Shown one piece after another: positions 30,081 to 42,050 of a stretch of 60,000 nt of DNA. Every line of letters begins with the position of its first letter. Position 1 is the first letter of the stretch. The stretch is from the NCBI GenBank assembly GCA_009760855.2, contig WPIO01000043.1:870001-930000 (forward strand), given 5' to 3'. The stretch comes from Cristatella mucedo. Taxonomy: Eukaryota; Bryozoa; Phylactolaemata; Cristatellidae. A program made the translations under genes and the position numbers. The notes beneath the pieces were generated by a model that saw nothing but the letters and a program-made list of their open reading frames with translations, did no database searches and had not been told where the DNA came from.

Positions 30081-31145
30081 GCCACGCTTCATACCGAAAA
30101 CTATTAGCTTAGATGCTGATGGGTGAATAAAGGCCTTAATAATAATACATTTATATACCGATTTCAGGGAACTGAATCTCTTTCTAGGCACTTTACAGAA
30201 GCTGCTTAGAAAGCACACTGGACTGATGCCCTCGAGCGGATAGTGAAGTTTCATTTGCATCTTCGTTAACAATAGTGATGCAAAATTATGAATCGCATGC
30301 ATATAATATTAATAATATCAAGTCTGTCAAGTCCACCGGTAGCAAGGAAGCATTTTATGTAGTCATATAAAGTTAAGAGTGATTTCAAAATTGAAAGCGA
30401 AATATAAACTTTGCTTTTTAATGTAATCAAACCGAATACATAAGATGAAAGTACTCGCACACTGCCCAAAAGAAATTGCTTTGCATCCGAGTCGCCCAAG
30501 GTAAATATTTGACAAATAAAGCAAAAAATTAAGAGTGAAATAAAGGAGAAGGGGAGAAAAACAAGAAGCGAACAAATGAATGGAACAAAGAGAAAATGAA
30601 ATTGACTCGTTACGATGAAATGGTAACAAGGAATAGACGGGTTGACGAATAAATAACGATATCAAGACCAACCTAAATACAATAATTCATTGAAGACTAA
30701 GGGTGAATCTTCTAGAATCAAAATGTCTGAAATTCAAAGACCTATTGCTTGGCTAAAGTTGTATTGCGTTCACACAAAGATCTTTCGGATCAAGCGGTTT
30801 ATTTCGGAGAGGCTTAGGCTAAAAAATTGTTTTGTTTCACGAGTTTCAGCGACGTACAAGCTCTTATTCTGCATACTGCAAACGTTAGAAAGCGATTCCT
30901 ACATAAGACAATATTTTGCATCGTTATTATTATTAGTAATATAAGCAGACTGACGTGAAAGTAGGTAACTTGAACCGCTGGTCAATGACTTCATCTGCTA
31001 ACATTCACAAAATAGCACCCAAGCTAGGTTTTGTTGACAAGGACGATACTGATGTAATGTTATCAAAGTCATCGGCTATGCCGGAGTTGGACCTATTGGT
31101 GAGGCCGAATGGGCAACCACGAGAGGTCACAAGGGCTCCTGTGTA
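30081..31145. other. AT-rich unassigned sequence
   Basis: A relic of an L-B hairpin end is visible at about 30138-30215 (CTGAATCTCTTTCTAGGCACTTTACAG-like, with a preceding AATAATAAT). The remainder has short frames but no domain. Confidence 0.45.
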
Positions 31146-31147
31146 AC

Positions 31148-33480
31148 GGAGTAATAATGATAATAATAATAATGCACTTGATAAAGCATTCTCAGGGAGC
31201 TTGATCTCTTTCTAGGCACTTTACATGTGCTGCAAAGTGGAATGCAATTGAATGGTAAGTAAAATCATGCTTGAAAAACAAACAAAATGAATAACATGGT
31301 TAGGGGTGACATGCACTGGGTCAGCATGCAAATGTGGTCAGTGGTAGTATGCAAAGTGTCAGCACGCATAAGCACATCAAGGACGAATCACAGGGATCCA
31401 CTAAATGCTGTCCTAAATAGGTGTGTTTTAAGTTCCTTTTAAATGTGGTTAGGTCAGGTGGTGTTCTGAAGCAGGTCGGGAGGGAGTTCCAGGCTTTCGG
31501 AGCTTACGAGGTAAAAGCACGGTCTCCAAAGGATTTAAGGTTTATACGAGGTATTTCTAGACTGTTGGATTCCGAAAAGCGGGTGGTACGATGCTTGGCC
31601 TGATGGGGTAGTATATCTGAGGGATAGGCTGGAGCCAGAGAATGAAGGGACTCTAAAAATGAGCAGCAAAACCTTGAAATAAAACCGTTGCTTGACTGGT
31701 AACCAGTGCAGGTCGGCGAGAAGTGGAGTAATGTGGCAACTGCGACGCTTACAACAGACAAGCCTAGCTGCAGAGTTTTGCACCAGCTGAAATCGCCTGA
31801 TCGCACATGCTGGTAGGCCAGTAAGCAGTGAGTTGCAGAAGTCGAGACGATATGTCACGAATGAATGGACCAACTAGGACGTGGTATCCTTATCTAAACA
31901 AACCCGAATTTTAGCAATGTTATGAAGCTGAAAATAGGCAGATTTGACTGTGGAGCTGATATGGTCGTCTAACGAGAGGTCGCTTTGGAACATGACACCT
32001 AGATTTTGAGCTGATTCAACTGGAGATATGCTGGCAGAGCCAATTTTGAGAGTCAGCCTCTCCAACCTCTGAATCACACTGGGTTTGCCCATAACTAGTA
32101 AGTTAGTTTTATCATCATTTTGTTTTAGAAAATTGGCTGCCATCCATGTGCAGATGTCATCAATGGATGCAGCAAGTGAGTTGAGAGAATTTGACGTGTT
32201 CGATGGCTTGGAGGTATAAATGCAAAGGTACAACTGAGTGTCGTCTGCATAGAAGTGAAAGCCTAGATTGGTAATCACATCAGCAAGAGGGAGAGTATAA
32301 ACCGTGAAAAGAACCGAACCTAGCACGGAGCCCTGAGGTACTCAATATTTCAGAGGTAATTCAGATGATCTTTGTCCATTCACGTCAATACACTATAATC
32401 TCCTACTGAGATTGGACCTAAACCACTGCAGAGCAGTGCCAGTGATGCCCAGGCGAGATTAGAGGCGCTCTAGAAGAACTTTGTGATCGATGGCATCAAA
32501 AGCTGCCGAAAGATCAAGCAAAACAAGCAGAGACACTCTACCCATGTCTGCATTCCTAAGTAGGTCGTTGTAAACCCTAAACAATGCTGACTCAGTGGAG
32601 TGATTAGCTCTAAAGCCACAATGGAACTTACTGGCACGGTATGAGGTTTTGATATATGAGTTCAGCTGGTCTGCCACGACCCGTTCCAGTGTCTTTGATC
32701 GGAATGGTAGAAGGGAGACTGGGTGGTTGTTGCTTAAGTTCTCTTGGTCTAGTGTAGCTCTCTTGAGAAGAGGCCTGACTACAGCTTTTTTGAAAGGTGA
32801 TGGGACATGACCTGAGGCCAATGAAATTATAATGATGTTATTTATGCATGGCAGCAGCAGATCAATGCAACGTAGGAGCAGGACAGTGGGAATATGGTCC
32901 AGAGGACTTGTTGTCTTCTTTGATTGTGATATGAACTTTAGGACTAGATCACCAGTGACCTGCTTAAATGCAGACATTGAGGTGCAGCCAGGAACCGAGG
33001 AACAGCATTCTGGTGGGGAGGTTGTTATCGCAGGGATGGATTCCCTGATCTTGTCTATCTTCCGCACAAAGAATCGAGAGAAGCGATCGGCTATATCATC
33101 ACAAGGATCATCAGAGAAGGAGCTAATCTGGGAACGGTTGAGGCGATGGTTTATTGTTGACATAAGCATTTTTGGATTGTACATTTGTGATTTAAAAATT
33201 TTCCTATAGAATCTAGACTTGGCCTTCGCTAGGATCGATTGTTACGACCTACAGTAGTCTTCATATGCCTGTCGATGGACAGTTAGTCGGGATCTTTTGT
33301 ATGCTTTTTCAAGCTTTCGCTTGGTAGGAAGTTGGCCGAATAAGTCTTCTGTTAGACGCTCTCGGGCTCATCGATTTATGCATTGGTATGGGTTCAGGCA
33401 TGTTTCTGCGATGCGGCCATGCTGGCAAGGCAGCCAGTGCCCAAGGCCCAAGCAAAGCTGGATAGCACGCTCGTTTTTAC
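31148..33480 (-). mobile_element. L-B LINE, inter-domain region through 3' end, broken frames
   Basis: The tail (AATAATAATAAT) is at 31150-31172. Minus-strand frames at 32459-33184, 31874-32326 and 31504-31873 hold RT: the region before the fingers (FSDDPCDDIADRFSRFF), [37 protein letters not shown] and the C-terminal LHWLPVKQR segment. The GVPQGSVLG block is interrupted by a stop near 32340. The 5' end fades at about 33480; no endonuclease. Confidence 0.88.
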
Positions 33481-33720
33481 GGCAATGATATATCCAGTTT
33501 TCCCATGTACCGAGATGTTCGTGACATCCCTCCGTGAGCTGGCGCCTTCCTCAACTGAGATGCACCATGATAGCGAATCGCCTATGATCGCGAAACTGCA
33601 GCCAATTTTGTGGTGATGTCGTCTTGGCTGGTACTTGGGGGGATTGTCACGTGTGTCAATTTGTTCCTCGCCGAGGCAGTTATAGCAAGACGTACCGGAA
33701 GCAGGGTGGCGGATCATGGT
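33481..33720. other. Unassigned sequence
   Basis: A minus-strand frame (about 33394-33717) includes CYNCLGEEQ, but no complete zinc knuckle or other domain is supported. Confidence 0.35.
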
Positions 33721-33723
33721 GCA

Positions 33724-33728
33724 GAGGA

Positions 33729-33791
<63 letters not shown>

Positions 33792-33846
33792 GAGAGAAAG
33801 AGAGAGAGAGAAAGGGAGAGAGAGAGAAAGAGAGAAAGAGAGAGAC
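33724..33846 (+). repeat. (GA)n microsatellite
   Basis: About 30 pure GA units, then GAAAGA variants. It borders the solo LTR. Confidence 0.95.
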
Positions 33847-33850
33847 AAAC

Positions 33851-33855
33851 TGATC
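33851..33855 (+). repeat. Target site duplication of solo LTR (left)
   Basis: TGATC, repeated exactly at 34287-34291. Confidence 0.88.
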
Positions 33856-34286
33856 TGTAACTTCGTCGCACAGCAGAGAGCTAGCCGATGCCTAACTTCG
33901 ACAGTTTATTTCCAACGCACGGAGCCCCAGAGAGCACGGCTGCCCTCGGCCCCTACTCTCACACGACTCCCCAGTCCCCTGGTCGACTCCGAGGATTCAT
34001 CGAACACAACTGTGCACCACCGGCCGACCCTGATGGTGAATCCACACTCTGGCCACCAGCTGGTTACCGGCCTGTGTCCATGCCACATCACAGGCAGACC
34101 ACTGCAGTGCACTGGCTGACCCTGATGGTGAATCCACCATCTGGCCACCAGCTGGTTTCCGGCCTGTGTCCATGCCACATCACAGGCAGACCACAGCAGT
34201 ATACCGGTCACTCTCTACGGTGCTTCTAACAGCTCACCAGTGGCTCATCAGAGGAGCCTGCATACAATACATGCATACGAACTACA
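33856..34286 (-). mobile_element. Solo LTR of the element A family
   Basis: 431 bp, reverse orientation: starts (minus strand) TGTAGTTCGTATG and ends GAAGTTACA, with AATAAA on the minus strand (about 33905) and the same internal ~85-bp tandem blocks as LTR A. A perfect 5-bp duplication flanks it and there is no internal sequence, the usual outcome of LTR-LTR recombination. Short Cys/His-containing frames here are not genes. Confidence 0.9.
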
Positions 34287-34291
34287 TGATC
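34287..34291 (+). repeat. Target site duplication of solo LTR (right)
   Basis: TGATC, matching 33851-33855. Confidence 0.88.
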
Positions 34292-34396
34292 GACAGACAG
34301 ACAGAGAGGAAGGGAAGAGAAAGAGAAGAAAGAAAGAGAAAGAGAAGGGATCAGGAGGACAGAGAGACAGTGAGAGAGTGAGAGAGAAAGAGAGAT
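34292..34396 (+). repeat. GA/GACA-rich purine tract
   Basis: Imperfect GAGA/GACA/GAAA repeats. Together with 33724-33850 this suggests that the solo LTR landed inside a purine-rich repeat. Confidence 0.85.
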
Positions 34397-34415
34397 ACCC
34401 ATAGGTCATGGTAAA

Positions 34416-34480
34416 CGTTATCTGACCCCGGCCAGACCTTGGTCGGGGCGAGCACCTTAACCACTGGATCAAGCCTACTA
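34416..34480 (-). repeat. SINE-2 head only
   Basis: Reverse complement contains TGATCCAGTGGTTAAGGTGC and the GACCGAGG-type middle, but no hairpin tail. A truncated or degraded copy. Confidence 0.55.
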
Positions 34481-35720
34481 GGCAGTGAGCAGTATCTCCC
34501 GTGTGAGCCCCCCTGTGGGCAAGGGGGCATATTCGAGCTGCTGCAGCTACCGCAAGCAGCTTGTATCCAGGTGGTCATGCTGACAGGTTACTTTGCCGAA
34601 TTGTGTTGCTGCTGATTAGATGAAGGTAGAGTGAGAATCCGGTGTGCATTGCTTGCCGTGTTCACACACCGTTATGATGCCAGCAGGATGGAGCTGTGAG
34701 GTATTGGTCGTTGTGGGCCGTAAAGCATTGCAACACGCTGATGCGCTGCTGCTTCGACCTATTCTAGCAGAGTTTGCTTGTAATCTTTGAGGCCCTCAAA
34801 ATGTACAACCTGGGCCGTACGCCTAGTTACACTGGTATAGTATTCCAAAGTTTCCGATCACCGTCAGTTGAGCACACTTAGCCACAGCCCTGGAATCTCT
34901 CTCTATCTCTCACTCCCTCAAACGAGTGTGTGTGTATGTGTGTGTGTGTGTCTGTGTCTGTGCGTGCGTATGTGCGTGTTTCATTGTTTGTTAAATCTGC
35001 TGAAAATTGAGCCACACAACAAAGATACCAATGTAATGTCATCAAAATACATGCTGCTCGTCTTACAGTGAGATTGTTGAGCCTTATTAAACCTGGAAAG
35101 CAGTGCCATTCATACACTGGAGTGGCTTCCCGACACAACGTGCCGACCCACGTGGCTTTTTGGAAAACAAATTTGGCAACATCTTCCGGTTGCCATATTC
35201 GCCTACTTGCCACAGTGGTTCGTTCGTTGCTAAGCAACGGTGGGGGTCGAGCATCATTCTCGGTCCACCGATGCCATTCCTGCCTCTCTAGCAGCTCCTG
35301 ATCTTTGCAATTAGGCTGTTGATTCATTATCTAAATATGAGCTGCTTGCAGAGCAGCAGTAACACCTTCACTGTGCCATAGTGCAGATGGACATTTTGGG
35401 ATTCTCTCTTCTGCAATCCGGCACTTTCCTTATGTTTGCTACAAGCTGAACGCTGACATAGATAACCCCACGAAGAGGCGCTAAGCTGTGCCGACTCCTG
35501 CAGCACCGGCTCAGGGAAGATGGCAGCCCAGCCCGAGCTGATGGTGTAATAATGGCTGAACGCAGCTGCATGTCTCCGGATGCCACCCGATGGTTGCCGT
35601 TGCCACTCAATATCCGAAAGTCACCATCTCTCGCGCTTCTGCCGTGACAAATGAGCAGCAAGAGAGCGACAGCAGAGTAGCCAACGCGATGGCTGCTGCA
35701 GCAGCCATCGCGTCGGCCAC
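34481..35720. other. Unassigned sequence with a (TG)n run
   Basis: TG-rich microsatellite at 34923-34976. Frames of up to 149 codons (minus, 34878-35327) lack a recognisable domain. A palindromic GCTGCTGCAGCAGC lies near 35693-35706. Confidence 0.4.
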
Positions 35721-35721
35721 G

Positions 35722-37222
35722 CAGTAATAATAATAATAATAATAATAATATTGCACTTGATAAAGCGCCCTCAGAGAACTTAATCTCTTTCTAGGCGCTT
35801 TACATTTGCTGAAAAGTGATACGCAATAGAATAGTAAGTAAAATCATGCTTGAAAAACAAACAAAATGAATAACATGGTTTGGGGTTACATGCACTGGGT
35901 CAGCATGCAAATGTGGTTAGTGGCAGCATGAACAGTGTCAGCACGCATAAGCACATCGAGGACGAATCACAAGGACCCACTAAATGCTGTCCTAAATAGG
36001 TGTATTTTTAAGTTTCTTTTAAATGTGGTCAGGTCAGGGGATGTTCTGATGCAGGTCGGGAGGGAGTTCCAGGCTGTGGGAGCATACGAGCTAAATGCAC
36101 GGTCTCCAAAGGATTTAAGGTTTGTACGAGGTATTTCTAGACTGTTGGATTCCGAAAAGCGAGTGGTACGATGCTTTGCCTGATCGGGTAGTATATCTGA
36201 AAGATAGGCTGGAGCCATAGAATGAAGAGACCTAAAAGTGAGCGACAAAACCTTGAAGTCAATCCGTTGCTTGACTGGTAACCAGTGCAGGTCGGCGAGA
36301 AGTGGAGTAATGTGGCAACTGCGACGCTCACGACAGACAAGCCTAGCTGCAGAGTTTTGCACCAGCTGCAATCGCCTGATCGCATATGCTGGTAGGCCAG
36401 TAAGCAGTGAGTTGCAGAAGTCGAGACGGGATGTCACGAATGCATGGACCAACTTGGACGTGGTATCCTTATCTAAACAAGCCCTAATTTTAGCAATGTT
36501 ATGAAGCTGAAAATAGGCTGATTTGACTGTGGAGCTGATGTGGTCGTCTAACGAGAGGTCGCTTTGGAATATGACACCTTGATTTCGAGCTGATGCAACT
36601 GGAGATATGCTGGCAGAGCCAATTTTGAAAGTCAGCCTTTCCAATTTCTGAATAACACTAGGTTTGCCCATAACTAGTAAGTTAGTTTTATCATCGTTTA
36701 GTTTTAGAAAATTTGCTGCCATCCATGATCGGATGTCATCAATGCATGCAGCAAGTGAGTTGAGAGAATTTGAGGTGCTCGAAGGCTGGGAGTGATCAAA
36801 GCAAAGGTACAACTGAGTGTCATCCGCATAGAAGTGAAAGCCTAGATTGTGCTTCGCAATCACATCAGCGAGAGGGAGAGTATAAACGGTGAAAAGGACC
36901 GGACCTAGCACAGAGCCCTGAGGTACTCCATATTTTAGAGGTACTTCAGATGATCTTTGTCCATTCACGTCAACACTCTGGAGTCTCCCACTGAGATAGG
37001 ACCTGAACCACTGCAGAGCAGTGCCAGTGATGCCCAGGCGAGATGAGAGGCGCTCTAGAAGTACTTTGTGATCGATGGTATCAAAAGCTGCCGAAAGATC
37101 GAGCAAAACAAGAAGAGACACTCTACCCATGTCTGCATTTCTAAGTAGGTCGTTGTATACCCGAAGCAATGCTGACTCTGTGGAGTGATTAGCTCTAAAG
37201 CCAGACTGGAACTTACTAGCAA
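35722..37222 (-). mobile_element. L-B LINE, best-preserved RT copy
   Basis: The tail is (AATAAT)n at 35726-35750, followed on the plus strand by the terminal hairpin (35758-35808) and the 3' UTR. Upstream on the minus strand is an uninterrupted RT-to-end frame. The 5' truncation is inside RT, at about 37222. It is nearly identical to 57158-58110 over the shared part, indicating fairly recent copying from one source. Confidence 0.92.
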
Positions 37223-37328
37223 GTACCACCTGCCACAAAGGCAGCAGCAATCGTCCGGTCGACTTGCTAGTCGGAGCAGCACTATGAGCCGCAGGAAGCA
37301 GTCGAGTGGTGCAGCATACAGAGGTCAT
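35967..37328 (-). CDS. LINE reverse transcriptase C-terminal half (L2-like), 453-codon frame
   Basis: The enzyme copies LINE RNA at the target. LINE sequence begins near residue 37; the first ~36 residues come from the flank and are not part of the protein. Motifs: SGFRANHSTES (42-52), LLDLSAAFDTIDH (75-87, catalytic Asp), [10 protein letters not shown] (134-143), YADD (167-170, catalytic pair), [11 protein letters not shown], and a C-terminal domain with [12 protein letters not shown] and LHWLPVKQR. There is no endonuclease domain because of 5' truncation, so it is non-functional as an element despite the open frame. Confidence 0.85.
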   Translation of the reverse strand: MTSVCCTTRLLPAAHSAAPTSKSTGRLLLPLWQVVLASKFQSGFRANHSTESALLRVYNDLLRNADMGRVSLLVLLDLSAAFDTIDHKVLLERLSSRLGITGTALQWFRSYLSGRLQSVDVNGQRSSEVPLKYGVPQGSVLGPVLFTVYTLPLADVIAKHNLGFHFYADDTQLYLCFDHSQPSSTSNSLNSLAACIDDIRSWMAANFLKLNDDKTNLLVMGKPSVIQKLERLTFKIGSASISPVASARNQGVIFQSDLSLDDHISSTVKSAYFQLHNIAKIRACLDKDTTSKLVHAFVTSRLDFCNSLLTGLPAYAIRRLQLVQNSAARLVCRERRSCHITPLLADLHWLPVKQRIDFKVLSLTFRSLHSMAPAYLSDILPDQAKHRTTRFSESNSLEIPRTNLKSFGDRAFSSYAPTAWNSLPTCIRTSPDLTTFKRNLKIHLFRTAFSGSL

Positions 37329-38270
37329 GCAGGAGAATGATCAGGCGAGCGAGCGAGCGAGCGAGCGAGCCCTTATCGGTCGCCCCGGCTGCTGGTGCTT
37401 GGCAGCGGCCACAGGACAGGATGCTGGCATCCGACGGCCTGCTGCTGCCTCTCGGGTTGCAGCTGATGGCCTGCTGAGTAGCAGTCGTCACGAATCCCTG
37501 AGTGATCGGAAGGAGCGCTGCCGCTGTGGAACAGTTTTGAGTCATAATCGTAGATAAAATATACGCAATTAACAAGCACCTTCCGGGTTTCGTGCTGCTG
37601 CTGCAATAAAATTACAAACATCTGCATCGTCTGCCGTCCGAGCTCGTCTGCCAGAGTCGCAGCTTCGAGCATGAGCACGCTTCGGAAATGCTTGACTCGT
37701 GTTCACGTGCATCTGCCTCTATTCCTTACGTTCGCATACTACAATTGCTCGTAAACTAGGTCTTAATTGTTACAGCGTGTCTCTGGTGCCTGAATATGTG
37801 CCCTTTGTGGCGGCTGGTGGATGGTTTGGGTTATCGGCCAGCCAGTACATGCCCCCTGTACGCCCAGCAGGAGCTAGGGAATTCTCTGGCTTGACATTTA
37901 CTGCGTGAAAATGTTTAACCTGAAAGAAAATTCGAGTGCTCGACGTTGGGAATGAGCTCAGAAGTTGATGATGAGGTCACTTCCTTTAAATTTTTGTAGT
38001 TAAGATTATGTTGATTCCTTCAAGCTGCAGTGACAAGCCAGTTCGAGTAAAAAGTCAGTTTGAGGTCGACCAACTGACTAAAAGCACAGCCAAGACGTGC
38101 CAGTCGCGTGTGGGACATACATCTTTGGAAGGCTTTTGCAGCTTGGTCTCTTACTGCTTGCGTTCAGGTGAGCATCCAGGCTTCATTTCAGTTCCGTTTT
38201 CAAATATCTCCTGCTTCTACCAAAGCAAGTGCCGACAAGTCTGCTAATGTTAAATAAAAATAATAAATAA
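37223..38270. other. Unassigned sequence
   Basis: Includes a (GAGC)n run at 37346-37370. Frames up to about 100 codons without recognised domains. Confidence 0.4.
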
Positions 38271-38445
38271 TAAACCCTAGCTGATTAAGCGGCCTCTTTT
38301 TGTATAGCGACAGAAGAGCCTTTACGGCTGTCACCACCTCTTGCAATGGCGATAAAGGATTGCCCACCGCAGGAATGGAACCCACGACCTCAGGACCAAC
38401 GTCATGAAAGCAACCACCTTATCTAGTGTGCCATCACGGATCACC
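38271..38445 (-). repeat. SINE-1 copy
   Basis: Reverse complement: A-box-like TGGCACACTAGATAAGG, B-box-like GGGTTCCATTCC, body CTCTTCTGTCGCTATACAAAAAGAGG. Its end matches CAGCTAGGG at 38275-38285. Confidence 0.8.
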
Positions 38446-39770
38446 AATGTTAGCTACCCTTCCCCTTAAACTCGCACTTAAAAGTGGCGAAGGCAGATTT
38501 TTATTGATGTTCACGGTTTTAGTCCATTAACAAAATTCTTGCTAGGTGTGGAATGGTGCAACAGGTACGGCTAAGCAAGGCTAAGCTAAGCCTGTGAGGC
38601 TCCAAATAAGAAGCGTCCACGTCGAACCGATTTAACCACGCTTAGTGGACAGAGACTGCTCATACAGACAGAGGTCACACACCAGGTCTGCACGAAAGCA
38701 GAGAGAATATGCAGAGTCTGCAGAAAGGCTATGGGGGCTGCTAAACCGACATGTACTTCGCACGAATTTTGCTAGTTGCTTCCCGTCAGGGAACTCTTTA
38801 GCTAATAACGTTCACCAATGTAGCGACAAGCATACCGGCTTGTTGTAGATTTCCTTCGGTAGGGCATACTTTCTGTGATCACATTCGGCCAAATGGAAGG
38901 AACTCCTCACCCTTTCCGGCTTGGGAGTACCATGTCCTGCAGAATTCGACACGACACTGAAGAAAGGCAAAATCTGACACATATAGAAAAAAAAACGCTC
39001 TGATGGTGCCTCACACTTCTTGACAGCTCTCTCAGCAGTCGGTCGTCGGGGCTTATCAACGCAGTCGTTCGAGGAAGGTGTGCCGGAAAGTCCAGGTATG
39101 TGGTAACAGTCGTCCAGTTCCTGGCTGTAGCAATGCATTCAAAAATACAAGAGACCGATAACCGATAACGATAGTAGGGAATCGTCTTTGGCTATATGTG
39201 CATTCAAAGAGCAGTGTGACACATGACGTACGGTTTTACTTGAGACAAATTTAGTTATACTATGTATCAACGATGTGTTCGGCATGTACACAGTAAACGA
39301 GAAGCAGCAGTGCATGTGGCATCTGCCAAAGTAAGAAAGATGTACTACAAAAGTACGACTACAATCGAAGCAAGTTTGTGCGTGCTACATCAGCATCGGG
39401 CACAACTTGCACAGGCTGTTTAGGAAAAAGTAAGCAAATACAAAGACTGCCTCACGAGGCTAGATCATCTCTGCATTGCGAGGCTCTTGACATAATTGCT
39501 ATGGGCTGCAAGGTTTCTGCCAAATGCAGGATGCCCAGACAAATGTCCTGCAACCCGATCAAAGCAATTCGATTTTCATGCTGGAGGAACTGTACGACCA
39601 AAACGTGGAAACTAGACGGAAGAATTGATAAATGCTCGGTTTGGAGAAAATAGCCCCAGCAGCTGCTCATCTGCTGTCAAGACTACTCAATATCTTTCCC
39701 ATTCAACAAAAGATGGGTTCAGGGTCTGCAGGTGCAAACTCGAGCGGATGGTGGGCTGATCTCCCTTCTT
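38446..39770. other. Unassigned sequence
   Basis: Frames at 38812-39138 (minus, 108 codons) and 39378-39653 (plus, 91 codons, Cys-rich) were inspected. Neither shows a recognisable domain, splice context or repeat match. Confidence 0.4.
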
Positions 39771-39771
39771 G

Positions 39772-40121
39772 CTATGGCTGATCAGAGAATGGCGACTCTG
39801 TCGGTTCGAACGCTTTGAACTTATCCTGCAGAGATAGCACCTCGTACACTGGTGGCTGCTCGATGCCGAAAGCTGTTAGTGTTAGATCGTCGGACGTCTG
39901 AATAGGGACCTCGACGGTACCGCTTCCCTTCTGCATGCAGCTCCGTTGGGAAGAGCTCGCAACCAGCTGAAGCCGGCTGGACTCCATTCCGGCAGCAGCT
40001 GACGACTCGGCTGCGACTGTGGCTGACCGAGCATGCTGCTGCTGCTGATGCAGCAATAGCAAGTCAGGTTTAATCGCCATGGACATGCTCTCCGCCATTT
40101 TGGCAGAGCTTGTGCTGTCGG
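39772..40121 (-). pseudogene. C-terminal exon of the ZC3H4-like second copy
   Basis: An acceptor-like CCACCACTAG precedes 40121; the frame runs to TAG at 39772-39774, about 116 codons. It ends SLQDKFKAFEPTESPFSDQP, matching the F-x-x-F-x-P-T-x-S-P-F tail of vertebrate ZC3H4. This tail is absent from the intact copy. The exon itself is undamaged, but the preceding exon is frameshifted. Confidence 0.75.
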
Positions 40122-40285
40122 CTAGTGGTGGAGTGAGTGGTGTGGACAGCAGATTAACTCCTGGCGGCTGCTTCAGCTGGACGGCCAGAGGTCACGACAC
40201 ACTGGTTGCCCCGATCAGTCCTCTGTGCCTCTGTTTTCCGGCTTGTGACCCATGACGCCCGTAATAAGGCAGTGTAGTGGCTCAG

Positions 40286-40306
40286 CCCCCCCCCCGGGGG
40301 GGGGGG
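40286..40306. repeat. C10-G11 homopolymer palindrome
   Basis: Ten C followed directly by eleven G, flanked by AG and CT. It could form a perfect GC hairpin, or mark an assembly or sequencing join. It lies between the exon-11-like segment and the C-terminal exon of the pseudogene. Confidence 0.9.
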
Positions 40307-41900
40307 CTGCCTTTGCATAGCCCGTTGGCCGCTTCCTTGTTGTGGGCTGAGCGAAGATCGAGCAGAAGAGTCAAGTTCGTCTCTGCGCTGTGAAGCTCTT
40401 CCGATCCGGCAAACAAACAAAGCACAAGTTTTCGGACCCGAAGCTGGAGCGAATCCACCGAGTTCATCGTATTGCAGCCTCAGGGTCAGCCTTCGGTCTG
40501 CAGTCACCACGGGCACTTGTGAGTCGGCCACGACTCCGTGATCAGCCGAGACTCGGGCATGATCCGGCTCGTGCAAGTGGGGATTGCTGCACGAGACCGT
40601 CCAAGGATCGACAGTCCTGGGATCGGCGGGACGTACTCGCAAGGCTGAAGTTGCTTCCTGCTGCTGCTGCTTAGCCGATTCGGCCGCAGCCTGCCAAGCC
40701 GTCTCACGGGTCTGACGGATCAGACTCGAGGATCCCCTAGCATCGACAGCGGGTCGGTTAGTGGCTGCTGGAGCTGCTGGGAGGATCTTGGTTGATCTGC
40801 AGACAACACTTCCGCCACACATAGGTCGCCGAGCGACGATATAGAGGAGGAAGCTGTGGCAAGACGCTCTCTCGTGGCGAACTGGCCTCTGCCGTCGCCT
40901 GCCAAAGCACGGCTCGGAGAGGTCCTGCCGCTCGTCTAGGCTGCATCTGCTGCAGAGGTGACAGCTGGCAGCTTCACGACGACTGCGGAGAGAGCGGCTT
41001 TGTTGAGTCACGGAAACTGCTCGAGGAGCTGGTGGATCAGCAGCCACATGGCTGGCAAGGTCACGGGTCCGGAGGCAATAAAGGTGTTCGAACCAGCGGT
41101 CTCCAGACTTTGCTGCTGCAGCTGCTCTTTGGGCGACAGCTCAGCCCCCACTCACGATGCTTCCCTTAGCAGCAGGAGACGCACTCGTGGATCTTTCTGT
41201 AGCTTTAGATCGGTGTGGGCACCAGCCATTGCTTCTGCAGCTTGTCGATTGTGATCGGCACAAGGCTGTACTCGGGCGTAGCAGTTCCCTGGCTTGTCGA
41301 AAGTGAAGCCGATGGCTGGGATGCACCTAGTTCAATGCCGGCGGTGGAGCGTGCAATGAATCCCATGCACGCTCAGCTGCGACTCTCCTCCACTGCCTCG
41401 GAAGCAATATAGTGACAGTCCGCTTCTGCCCGGCGATAACGACGGCGACGGACTGCGGGAGACGTTGGTCCAGCTCTGACTAGTCTTCGACATCGCCCCA
41501 GCCGGCAGTTCATCACAGGTGCTGCAACAGCAAACAATGGGAAAGGGGTCAATGGTTGGAATGATGCACGATGGTACATAATGATATGCCCAAATGGGAG
41601 GTCCTCTGCTCGGCTCGACGTCGTGACAACAGCCAGCAACAGCACAAGCAGTTTGAAAACGAGAAGCATGCGAGCAAGCTTCTTTCATGATTCGCCCCGG
41701 AGACTGCTGATGATAGTCACTGGTGAATATTTAGCCTATGACGATCGGCTGAATCGCTGCCTTCCATGCTGCCTCTACCTGCTCCCCTCTTCCTCGCTCT
41801 CTTCCCCAGGCTGCTGCATAAGCCATATCTGCAAAGTGTGCCGGATGTGGTCCAAAGTCATCGATGAGGCAATTCAAACTAGACAAAGACTTTGAAAAAA

Positions 41901-42050
41901 AAATATAATTCATCTATATAGCACCCTAAGAGAACCTAATCTCTATTCTGGCGCTTCACATGTGCCACGGGGCTCGAGCCCACGACCTCGGCCAGACCTC
42001 TGTCGGGCGGGCGCCTTAATCGCTGGGCCGAACCAGCTCGGCAGAAGGTA
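41901..42050 (-). repeat. SINE-2 inserted in the duplicated intron
   Basis: Hairpin tail at about 41917-41957; B-box-like GGGCTCGAGCCCC and A-box-like TGGCCCAGCGATTAAGG on the minus strand. The intact copy at 13080-13140 has no SINE here, so it postdates the duplication. Confidence 0.88.

Noticed and set aside
33906-34229. Overlapping frames at the solo LTR with CxxH-like spacing
   Set aside because: They derive from the tandem blocks of a non-coding LTR.
38812-39138. 108-codon minus-strand frame resembling a small exon
   Set aside because: No motif, no consistent splice sites and no homologue in the window.
39378-39653. 91-codon Cys-rich frame
   Set aside because: Cys spacing fits no domain I know, and no splice or repeat context supports it.
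40154-41047. 297-codon minus-strand frame as an intact gene
   Set aside because: Most of it is out of frame relative to the homologous exon 11; it is a product of frameshifts in the pseudogene.
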